Part shown: piece by piece, positions 1 through 5,018 of the stretch | Position numbering within the stretch: the stretch's first letter is position 1 | How the letters are laid out: each line of letters starts with the position of its first letter | Assembly (NCBI GenBank): GCA_015661045.1 | Contig: JACVQG010000180.1 | Span: 1-5,025 of the forward strand | Source of the DNA: Dehalococcoidia bacterium | Lineage (GTDB): Bacteria; Chloroflexota; Dehalococcoidia; JACVQG01 | Length of the DNA stretch: 5,025 bases | Direction of reading: 5' to 3' | Program-made: the position numbers and the translations under genes | Notes under the pieces: model-generated | What the model was told of the DNA's origin: nothing | Database searches by the model: none | What the model saw: only the letters and a program-made list of their open reading frames with translations

Positions 1-30
1 ATTGCTTCGTCGCTCCGCTCCTCGCACAGA
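1..30. repeat. Remnant of a dispersed intergenic palindromic repeat
   Basis: The window opens with ATTGCTTCGTCGCTCCGCTC followed by CTCGCACAGACA. This resembles one arm of a widespread repeat whose usual form ends in CTCGCAATGACA; the complement begins GTCATTGCGAGGAGCG. I know this motif from intergenic DNA of Dehalococcoidia and several other bacteria. Only one arm is visible, because the element runs off the left edge or is truncated. The match rests on memory of the motif, not on a search. Confidence 0.5.
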
Positions 31-76
31 CAAAAAACGTCTATTTTCGAGGGATAGAGGCACATTCGAGTTAAAA

Positions 77-102
77 ACCCCTCTTTTGAAAAAGGGGGGG
101 GT
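77..102. repeat. Imperfect hairpin upstream of the E1 alpha gene
   Basis: CCCCTCTTT (78-86) pairs with AAAGGGGGG (91-99) across a four-base loop, with one G-T pair. On the - strand the hairpin is followed by TTTTTAA (77 leftward), which is the layout of a rho-independent terminator for leftward transcription. No leftward gene lies to its right within 3 kb, so an intergenic repeat, or a terminator inherited from another arrangement, is as likely. On the + strand no T-run follows, so it is not a terminator for an upstream + gene. Confidence 0.4.
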
Positions 103-149
103 AATATAACAGATATGCCTTTTTAGTACATTTCCCAAAACCATTAATT

Positions 150-155
150 TATAGT
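150..155 (+). promoter_or_regulatory. Weak candidate -10 box for the E1 alpha gene
   Basis: TATAGT matches the sigma-70 -10 consensus at five of six positions and lies 47 bases before the ATG at 203, in an A+T-rich stretch. I find no good -35 hexamer at 16-18 bases upstream (the best is TACATT at 127-132), so this is only a position to test. Confidence 0.22.
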
Positions 156-186
156 ACCATACGCTAAAACTCTCGTATTGTCTATT

Positions 187-195
187 GGGGGGAGG
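187..195 (+). promoter_or_regulatory. Ribosome binding site fixing the E1 alpha start
   Basis: GGGGGGAGG ends seven bases before the ATG at 203 and contains the GGAGG core. The reading frame is open further back to a TTG at 185, but that start would place the binding site inside the gene and add the unlikely peptide MGGGKA. The ATG at 203 is therefore preferred. Confidence 0.8.
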
Positions 196-202
196 TAAAG
201 CA

Positions 203-1103
203 ATGGCCGTCGAAAAAGAAAACATTATCCGGATGTACACCACCATGTTGACTATCCGCCGCTTTGAGGAAAGGGCTTCACTGGAATTGGAGAGCGGTAA
301 TATTCCAGGCATAGTCCACTCCTATATCGGGCAGGAGGCGGTAGCTACCGGGGTTTGCGCCAACCTGACAGTTGACGACCGTATTGTTAGCACGCACCGG
401 GGGCACGGCCATTGCATCGCCAAAGGGGCCGACATCAAACGCATGATGGCTGAGCTTTATGGCAGGAAAACGGGTTATTGTAAGGGAAAAGGCGGCTCGA
501 TGCATATCGCTGACTTCAGCGTAGGTATGCTGGGAGCTAACGGTATTGTAGGCGCTGGACTCCCCATTGCTGTCGGCGCTGCGATGGCTGCCCAACTGGA
601 AGGGCGCGGCAAAGTTGCCGTATCTTTCTTTGGTGATGGGGCCTGCCAGGAGGGTACGTTTCACGAGGCGCTGAATCTGGCATCGATATGGAAATTGCCG
701 ATCGTCTTTGTCTGTGAAAATAATCTGTATGGTGTCAACACGCCAGCCCACTATGCCATTCCCCTGAAGGATATCGCTGAAAGAGCTAAGGCCTATGCAA
801 TGCCCGGTATCGTGGTGGACGGGAACGATATTCTGGCTGTATATGAAGCTAGCCGCGATGCAATCGGAAAGGCGAGGGCCGGGGACGGCCCATATTTTCT
901 GGAGTGTAAGACCTACCGCTGGCGCGGCCATGCTGAATCCAGGGCTTTCGCCGACCTCCGTCCATGAGGGTATGGTTACGCAGGAAGAGCTGGCGGCTAT
1001 TGAACAGCTTGTGCTAGCCCGGATTGCCGAAGCGGTCAAATTCGCCGGGGATAGCCCGTGGCCGGAGCCTCAGGACGCTCTGGAGGATGTGTTTTCAAAA
1101 TAA
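203..1103 (+). pseudogene. TPP-dependent 2-oxoacid/acetoin dehydrogenase E1 alpha subunit, frameshifted with internal deletion
   Basis: This is the alpha subunit of a heterotetrameric E1 of the pyruvate/branched-chain 2-oxoacid/acetoin dehydrogenase type, which binds thiamine diphosphate and decarboxylates the substrate in the cytoplasm. From the ATG at 203 the first frame gives 254 residues. It has HRGHGH at 65-70, the family segment GKGGSMH around 95-101, and the TPP/Mg motif GDG (144-146) closed by ENN (172-174). The conserved YRWRGHAES follows at 238-246. The frame then meets TGA at 965-967. The normal C-terminal helices (EGMVTQEELAAIEQ onward, ending in FSK) continue in another frame from about 962 to the TAA at 1101-1103. 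The roughly 30 residues usually found between RWRGHSES and this tail are mostly missing, so the lesion is a deletion of perhaps 55-65 bp that is not a multiple of three. The catalytic core is intact. Without a complete C-terminus, pairing with the beta subunit is doubtful. AcoA-like and PdhA-like substrates cannot be told apart from sequence. Confidence 0.85.
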
Positions 1104-1130
1104 TATGTGAATGCCCGGCTAATCGGATTG

Positions 1131-1160
1131 TGTAGAGACACGGCATGCCGTGTCTCTACA
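1131..1160. repeat. Perfect 30-bp palindrome
   Basis: TGTAGAGACACGGCA (1131-1145) is followed directly by its exact reverse complement (1146-1160), with no mismatch. The motif resembles GTAGAGAC...GTCTCTAC palindromes that occur as dispersed intergenic repeats in cyanobacteria and Chloroflexota. That is recalled rather than searched. No T-run follows on either strand, so it is not a standard terminator. As RNA it would form a very stable hairpin between the E1 alpha and E1 beta genes. Confidence 0.85.
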
Positions 1161-1195
1161 CCCTTCCCGCACCGGGAAGGGGTTGGGGTTAGGTC
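1161..1195. repeat. Perfect 9-bp hairpin plus GGTTGGGGTTAGG tail, abutting the palindrome
   Basis: CCCTTCCCG (1161-1169) pairs exactly with CGGGAAGGG (1173-1181) around a three-base loop, CAC. The sequence continues as GGTTGGGGTTAGG. This is the typical look of a dispersed REP-like element (CCCTTCCC..GGGAAGGGGTTGGGGTTAGG). It starts on the base after the 30-bp palindrome ends, so two repeat units are stacked in this gap. Confidence 0.7.
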
Positions 1196-1201
1196 GGAAT
1201 G

Positions 1202-1231
1202 TTGATAATATCACTTTATTTTGTGTATAAC
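1202..1231 (+). promoter_or_regulatory. Candidate sigma-70 promoter for the E1 beta gene
   Basis: TTGATA (1202-1207) and TATAAC (1226-1231) each match the consensus at five of six positions and are 18 bases apart. A start near 1238 would give a leader of about 50 bases before the ATG at 1288. It lies just after the stacked repeats, so E1 beta and the genes behind it could be expressed independently of the broken E1 alpha. Confidence 0.5.
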
Positions 1232-1287
1232 GGAAGCACTGTACATAGAATATTTGTCTGACTGAACCATGATACGGGAGGCAAAAT

Positions 1288-2241
1288 ATGAGAGAGATAA
1301 CCTACTATCAAGCATCCAACGAGGCGTTGCGGGAGGAATTTCTGCGTGACGATAAAGTAGTTCACTTATCCACGGATGTCCCCTCTTCATTGCTAAAGGA
1401 GTTTGGCCCTGCCAGGGTGAGAGGAACTCCTATCTCTGAATCGGCTTTTGTGGGGGCGGCCATAGGACTGGCCGGCTCTGGCTTCAGGCCGGTGGTGAAT
1501 ATTCGGATGGCTACCTTTATGTTTGTGGCTATGGACCAGTTTATCAATCAGGCTGCCAAGATTACCTACATGTTTGGCGGGCAGGCCCGTTTCCCGATAG
1601 TCTACCGGGTGACGGTGGGCGGCGGGGTGTCCATGGCGGCCCAGCATTCGATAAACCCGTATTCTATGTTTATGAATATCCCAGGTATAAAGCTAATCCT
1701 GCCGGCGACTCCCTACGATATGAAGGGCCTGTTGAAGGCAGCTATCAGAGATGGCAATCCGGTGCTCTCCTTCGAGCACAGGGCTTTGGCTATGATTAAG
1801 GGTGAAGTGCCGATGGAGGAGTATACGGTACCGTTCGGCCAAGCCGAGGTGCGGAGACAGGGGACAGATGTAACCGTCATAGCTCTATCCAATATGCTGT
1901 ACGCCGCTCTGGAAGTTGCTAAGGAAATGGAAAAGGCTGGCGTTTCGATGGAGGTCATAGACCTAAGGACCCTTGTCCCCATGGATAAGGAAGCTATCCG
2001 GGCTTCGGTGGCTAAAACAGGAAGGCTGGTGGTGGTTGACGAAGCCTGCCAGACCGCCGGGGCAGCCGCCGAGATTATCTCTGTGGTGGTAGAGGACACC
2101 CTGACGTTCAAACGTCTGAAAGCTCAGCCTTTGCGCGTGTGCGCTCCTGATGTGCCCATACCTTATAGCCCGCCTATGGAGAAATTTGTTTTACCCGATA
2201 AAGAAAAAATTCTGGCAGCGGTGAAGAGGGTAATGGAATAA
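1288..2241 (+). CDS. TPP-dependent 2-oxoacid/acetoin dehydrogenase E1 beta subunit (transketolase-like)
   Basis: This is the beta subunit of an alpha2-beta2 E1, which supplies the pyrimidine-binding half of the TPP site and part of the substrate channel. It has 317 residues against the usual 320-330. The start ATG has GGGAGG (1276-1281) six bases upstream. The transketolase pyrimidine-binding domain occupies about residues 4-180 and the C-terminal transketolase domain about 187-305. Visible family motifs are TPISE (47-51), whose glutamate contacts the TPP aminopyrimidine, MDQFINQAAK (82-91), GGQ (97-99), QHS (119-121) with the active-site histidine, PGIKLILPATPYDMKGLLKA, and VIDLRTLVPMD in the C-terminal domain. 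Two places are unusual. The N-terminal GEDVGxxGG loop is replaced by a shorter STDVPSSLLKEFG (28-40). The region after QHS lacks the common tryptophan and second histidine (N130 sits where that histidine is usual). No E2 or E3 gene is nearby. The identification as an E1 beta is secure; the substrate is not. Confidence 0.92.
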   Translation: MREITYYQASNEALREEFLRDDKVVHLSTDVPSSLLKEFGPARVRGTPISESAFVGAAIGLAGSGFRPVVNIRMATFMFVAMDQFINQAAKITYMFGGQARFPIVYRVTVGGGVSMAAQHSINPYSMFMNIPGIKLILPATPYDMKGLLKAAIRDGNPVLSFEHRALAMIKGEVPMEEYTVPFGQAEVRRQGTDVTVIALSNMLYAALEVAKEMEKAGVSMEVIDLRTLVPMDKEAIRASVAKTGRLVVVDEACQTAGAAAEIISVVVEDTLTFKRLKAQPLRVCAPDVPIPYSPPMEKFVLPDKEKILAAVKRVME

Positions 2242-2250
2242 CCGTATTAG

Positions 2251-3171
2251 ATGCATTACCTCTACGCTTACTGGGCCATGGCCCGGCCGCTATTTCTTCT
2301 GGGGGCGCTGCCTCTGTATATGCTGGGAATATCCCTTGCCTGGCATGACGGTTACAAGATAAACCTATCCACGCTGCTATCAGGACTTGCCCTGACATGG
2401 CTTGTTCAACTGGCGACCCACTATAATAACGAATACCGGGATTTAACGACAGATAGGGCCGTAGAGACGCCTACCCGCATCTCCGGCGGCAGCCGCGTGC
2501 TGGTCAATAGACTTGTGCCTGTAAAAGCGGCTCGATTTGCCGGTATTATAGCTTTTGCGATGGCAGTTATCGTGGTTCTGGCACTGGTGTTTGTCCTGGG
2601 GTCTGGATATTTGACTCTGCTTTTTGCGGGTGTGGCGCTCCTCATTGGCTGGGGCTATTCGGAGCCGCCCCTGAAACTGGATTCCAGGGGGCTTGGAGAA
2701 GCCGTCATTGTACTGTTATCCTGTTTTTTACTGCCAATCACAGCTTACTATATTCAGACTTCAGCCTTTAGCTTAACACTTTTGCGGGTAAGTATTCCTC
2801 TCGCGTTAATCACATTCGCCGTTACACTCGCCACTGAAGTACCGGATGTTGCTGCTGACTGGGCCACGGGCAAGATAACACTGGCTGTGAGGATGTAAAA
2901 AAAGAACTCAGTTAAGCTACATGTAGCGTTCTTTATTGCCGGTTGTTTGTCACTGGTTGTAGGTTTGATGTTGTTATGGCCGTTGGGGGGACTGGTTTCC
3001 GCGATGGTTATCGGGCCTGCTGTTATAGTCAGCCTTGCCGTTGCAAAAGACTTAAATAGGGGGGATATAAAGGCTATGGAACGAACGGGTTTGCTTTATA
3101 GCTTTGTGCTGGGCTTCGGCGCTGTAGCGCTTAATGTTGCGTTAATCGTCGGCTCACAATGGTTTATATAA
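2251..3171 (+). pseudogene. UbiA/MenA-family prenyltransferase with an in-frame stop
   Basis: UbiA-family enzymes are integral membrane proteins that move a polyprenyl chain from its diphosphate to an aromatic or other acceptor, as in menaquinone and ubiquinone synthesis. From the ATG at 2251 the frame gives 215 residues, then TAA (2896-2898), then 90 more codons in the same frame to the TAA at 3169-3171. The combined 306 codons match the usual family length of about 300. The first Mg-diphosphate motif, NxxxDxxxD, is at N60-D64-D68 and is followed by TPTRISGGSRVL. The second, DxxxD, is at D199-D203 within EVPDVAADWATGKITLAV. YSEPPLKL (136-143) is also typical. Hydrophobic segments occur at about 14-30, 41-56, 95-115, 120-134, 150-168 and 178-195, with two or three more after the stop. 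The stop falls where relatives read L-G-R/K-K, so codon 216 probably encoded glycine. Both halves look conserved, which implies a recent nonsense change or a sequence error. The gene starts nine bases after E1 beta with only a weak binding site. The acceptor is unknown; a MenA-like role is an inference. Confidence 0.85.
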
Positions 3172-3175
3172 GCGT

Positions 3176-3182
3176 AAGGAGG
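3176..3182 (+). promoter_or_regulatory. Strong ribosome binding site before a TTG start
   Basis: AAGGAGG lies five bases before TTG at 3188 and four bases after the UbiA stop. It is the best Shine-Dalgarno sequence in the window. It supports TTG at 3188 over the in-frame ATG at 3200, which would remove the two tryptophans before the first cysteine pair. Confidence 0.75.
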
Positions 3183-3187
3183 AAAAC

Positions 3188-3382
3188 TTGAGTTGGTGGA
3201 TGTGCGATACATGTTCATATGTCTTTGAGGCTGAGGAACCGCCTGAATCGTGCCCTCAATGTCAGTCAAAATGTGTTTACAGTGATGTGACCTGCTATGT
3301 TCCTGAGTGTGGAGGCCCCGATAACATAGATGTTAAACTGGTCGCTTTGAAAGTGAAAGAACAAAAGAGACCACTAAAGTAA
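3188..3382 (+). CDS. Small seven-cysteine rubredoxin-like protein
   Basis: This is a 64-residue soluble protein with no signal peptide or membrane segment. Cysteines at 6, 9, 22 and 25 (C-x2-C-x12-C-x2-C, with YVFEAEEPPESCPQC between) have the spacing and sequence of the rubredoxin-like iron site of rubrerythrins. Such sites hold one Fe (or Zn) in four thiolates and serve in electron transfer. Three more cysteines, C29, C36 and C41, lie in KCVYSDVTCYVPECGGPDNID, which is not part of a plain rubredoxin; they could bind a second metal or mark a distinct small family. The tail (50-64) is lysine-rich and hydrophilic. Its TTG start is backed by a strong binding site, and it begins 16 bases after the UbiA stop, so co-transcription is likely. 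A redox partner for a nearby enzyme is an inference; a structural zinc ribbon is the alternative. Confidence 0.75.
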   Translation: MSWWMCDTCSYVFEAEEPPESCPQCQSKCVYSDVTCYVPECGGPDNIDVKLVALKVKEQKRPLK

Positions 3383-3518
3383 CGTTCGTTGACAGGTGTT
3401 CCTTTGTCATCCTGGAACGTAGTGAAGGATCTCAGGGCGGGGTAGTAAGTCATAAACAATTTTTATAGCTGGGACAATAAAGGATCGAGTCAGGAGTAAT
3501 ATCTATCTGACAATGATT
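3383..3518. other. Intergenic region between convergent genes
   Basis: This 136-bp gap separates the 3' ends of the rubredoxin-like gene (+) and the nitrilase gene (-). It holds one half-repeat (3405-3435). I see no stem followed by a T-run on either strand, so no rho-independent terminator is visible for either operon. Confidence 0.6.
3405..3435. repeat. Half of a dispersed intergenic repeat
   Basis: TGTCATCCTGGAACGTAGTG followed by AAGGATCTCAG closely resembles the widespread repeat arm TGTCATCCTGAGCGTAGCG-AAGGATCTCA. The other arm expected further right (ATTGCTTCGTCGC...CAATGACA) is absent here, although a sequence of that type opens the window at 1-30. The repeat identity is recalled from known genomes, not searched. 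Confidence 0.55.
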
Positions 3519-4418
3519 TCATTTCAGTTTTGCGAACTCGCGGTTTATTACATCGGAGCGTCGTTCCTGTTTCCAGTGATTGATTTCTTCGTAATGGTGC
3601 AAACTCTCGAAATTTAACGTTGCGCTGATTATCTGCTCCTTATCGCTGGCCTCTACCAGCACAGGAGCGAACCTGGGATAGATCGGCCCGGCTATGGTGC
3701 TGCAACCAAAATAGGATAGTGTCCTCTCTTTTCCTGTCAGGTTGGCGCTGGCCACATAAACGAAATTCTCGGTAGCGCGGGCTGTTGTAATTGTTCTCAT
3801 AACCTGTTCTTTCCCGAATCCGGCGCCACTGGCGGTAGTGTTGATAATCAGCCGGGCCCCCTTGAGAGCCAGAATCCGCGACAATTCCGGATGACGCCAG
3901 AAATCGTAGCAGATTAGAATTCCAATTGGTCCGTATCGTGTCTCAAAAACAGGAAGCTCATTTCCCGGAGTGTAACAAGAAACTTCATTTGCTACCGGCG
4001 GTGAGCCCAGGTGCAGCTTCTGGTATACCCCGACGATTCCTTCTGGACCGATAAGCGCCGTAGAGATATGGCATTTCCCAGGGCGATTACTATCCTTCTC
4101 CGGCATACTGAGAGCCACGTAGATTGAGTATTTTTTTGTCAGCCTGGCGATAGCATTGGTGGAGGGGCCGGGAATATCTTCGGCAGCCTCCCAGTGCATA
4201 GAGCAAGACCTTTTGCTATTTCCCCCGTCCTCGCTGCACTCATAGCCACTCAGTCCCATCTCGGGGAAAGCAATAATATTGCTGCCAACTGCAACCGCCT
4301 CTTCAATGTGGGCTTTCATTTTGGCCAGATTGGCAGCCTTATCCCCCCAGGTGGTATGGAAATTGACGCAGGTGACTGTTACCGTTTTTTCATATTTTCG
4401 ATAGCGTTCCGGGATCAT
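3519..4418 (-). CDS. Nitrilase-superfamily carbon-nitrogen hydrolase (amidohydrolase)
   Basis: Members of this superfamily cleave non-peptide C-N bonds (amides, nitriles, N-carbamoyl compounds) through a cysteine thioester, usually as cytoplasmic oligomers. The protein has 299 residues, normal for a single-domain member. The Glu-Lys-Cys triad is visible: E53 in FPEMGLSGY, K134 in VYQKLHLG, and C170 in ILICYDFWRHPE. E145 fits the second conserved glutamate. The Cys motif CYDxxxxPE and the following GARLIINTTASG are typical of aliphatic amidase, N-carbamoylase or omega-amidase-like branches rather than plant-type nitrilases. The C-terminus ends in ERRSDVINREFAKLK, the usual last element. The ATG at 4418 has AGAGG (4430-4426) seven bases upstream. 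It lies 38 bp downstream of the CoxS gene in the same direction, so the two are probably one operon. The substrate cannot be read from sequence. Confidence 0.9.
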   Translation of the reverse strand: MIPERYRKYEKTVTVTCVNFHTTWGDKAANLAKMKAHIEEAVAVGSNIIAFPEMGLSGYECSEDGGNSKRSCSMHWEAAEDIPGPSTNAIARLTKKYSIYVALSMPEKDSNRPGKCHISTALIGPEGIVGVYQKLHLGSPPVANEVSCYTPGNELPVFETRYGPIGILICYDFWRHPELSRILALKGARLIINTTASGAGFGKEQVMRTITTARATENFVYVASANLTGKERTLSYFGCSTIAGPIYPRFAPVLVEASDKEQIISATLNFESLHHYEEINHWKQERRSDVINREFAKLK

Positions 4419-4456
4419 TATCTGGCCTCTTTCTAAACCTCGATTTTGTACGTCTG

Positions 4457-4927
4457 TTATAGTTTACCTGTTCCAGCCACAGAGAGCACAGCTTCAATAA
4501 TCTTGGTATAACCGGTGCAGCGGCAAAGATTTCCCTCCAGAGCAGTCCTTACCTCCGCTTCAGTCGGGTTGGGGTTTTCATCGAGTAGGGCTTTGGCATT
4601 CAGTATCACCCCCGGGGTGCAATAGCCACACTGGATAGCGCCGTGTTTCATGAATGCCTCTTGCAATGGGTGCAGTTTGTTGCCTGCTGCCAGGCCCTCG
4701 ATAGTAGTTATACTTTTGCCACCGATGTCCCCTGCCAGAATAAGACACGAGTTTACCGCTTTTCCATCCATCAGGACAGTGCAGGCCCCGCAGTTACCAT
4801 GTCCGCAACCGCGCTTGGCGCCCATAAGCCCGATCTGGTCGCGAAGAACATCCAGAAGACTACGATGGGGGTCAACAATTAACTCATAAGCCTGGCCATT
4901 TATGATAAGATCAACTTTCAGTTTCAA
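4457..4927 (-). CDS. CoxS-type [2Fe-2S] small subunit of a molybdenum hydroxylase (CO dehydrogenase/xanthine dehydrogenase family)
   Basis: This subunit passes electrons from the molybdenum centre to FAD in three-subunit hydroxylases such as aerobic-type CO dehydrogenase, nicotinate, xanthine or 4-hydroxybenzoyl-CoA enzymes. The 156-residue length is standard. The N-terminal plant-ferredoxin fold carries C41, C46, C49 and C61 (CGHGNCGACTV...NSC) for one cluster. The C-terminal helical domain carries C100, C103, C135 and C137 (QCGYCTPG and CRCTGY) for the other, so all eight ligands are present. The start is TTG at 4927, with GAGGG (4942-4938) ten bases upstream. An in-frame TAG at 4951-4949 rules out a much earlier start, and the next ATG is at residue 35. 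The large molybdopterin and medium FAD subunits are absent downstream, where a nitrilase gene follows. They may lie beyond the right edge or elsewhere. The substrate is not known, and the CO-dehydrogenase label describes the family only. Confidence 0.92.
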   Translation of the reverse strand: MKLKVDLIINGQAYELIVDPHRSLLDVLRDQIGLMGAKRGCGHGNCGACTVLMDGKAVNSCLILAGDIGGKSITTIEGLAAGNKLHPLQEAFMKHGAIQCGYCTPGVILNAKALLDENPNPTEAEVRTALEGNLCRCTGYTKIIEAVLSVAGTGKL

Positions 4928-4962
4928 GTCTTTTACGCCCTCATCAACCTAGCCGTAGCATT

Positions 4963-4974
4963 ATTATCGATAAT
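4963..4974. promoter_or_regulatory. 12-bp palindrome in the CoxS leader, possible operator
   Basis: ATTATCGATAAT is a perfect 12-bp palindrome just downstream of the predicted transcription start. An 8-bp direct repeat, TAGCCGTA, lies on either side (4950-4957 and 4983-4990). The position suits a repressor site, but A+T-rich palindromes of this size also occur by chance. Confidence 0.3.
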
Positions 4975-4989
4975 CTAAGAATTAGCCGT

Positions 4990-5018
4990 ATGTTATTAAA
5001 AATGGCTATAAATGTCAA
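4990..5018 (-). promoter_or_regulatory. Candidate sigma-70 promoter for the CoxS-nitrilase operon
   Basis: Reading leftward, TTGACA (5018-5013) is a perfect -35 box. After exactly 17 bases comes TAACAT (4995-4990), four of six with the -10 consensus, in A+T-rich sequence. Transcription would begin near 4983, about 55 bases before the TTG start. If real, CoxS is the first gene of its operon rather than the last gene of a larger hydroxylase cluster. Confidence 0.5.

Noticed and set aside
278..1039. A 253-codon open frame on the - strand across the E1 alpha gene
   Set aside because: It is antisense to clearly conserved E1 alpha sequence, its translation has no recognisable motif, and it lacks a convincing binding site. 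It is a by-product of codon usage on the + strand.
1713..2111. A 132-codon - strand frame inside E1 beta
   Set aside because: It is fully antisense to conserved E1 beta coding sequence, and its serine/threonine/alanine-rich translation is typical of shadow frames.
2896..2898. Alternative genetic code or selenocysteine/pyrrolysine at the UbiA stop
   Set aside because: The codon is TAA, which is not used for either amino acid, and TAA is the true stop of several other genes in the window.
2896..2904. TAAAAAAAG as a programmed frameshift site in the UbiA gene
   Set aside because: The stop codon comes before the A-run and both halves share one frame, so slippage on the A-run could not bypass the stop and rejoin the downstream frame.
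3389..3394. TTGACA as a + strand promoter after the rubredoxin-like gene
   Set aside because: No -10-like hexamer lies at 16-18 bases downstream, and no + strand gene follows.
3489..3511. GTCAG...CTGAC inverted repeat as a terminator for the nitrilase gene
   Set aside because: The stem is only five base pairs with a 13-base loop, and no T-run follows.
4643..4889. Two overlapping + strand frames of about 79 codons within the CoxS gene
   Set aside because: Both lie opposite the conserved cysteine motifs of CoxS and have no motif of their own.
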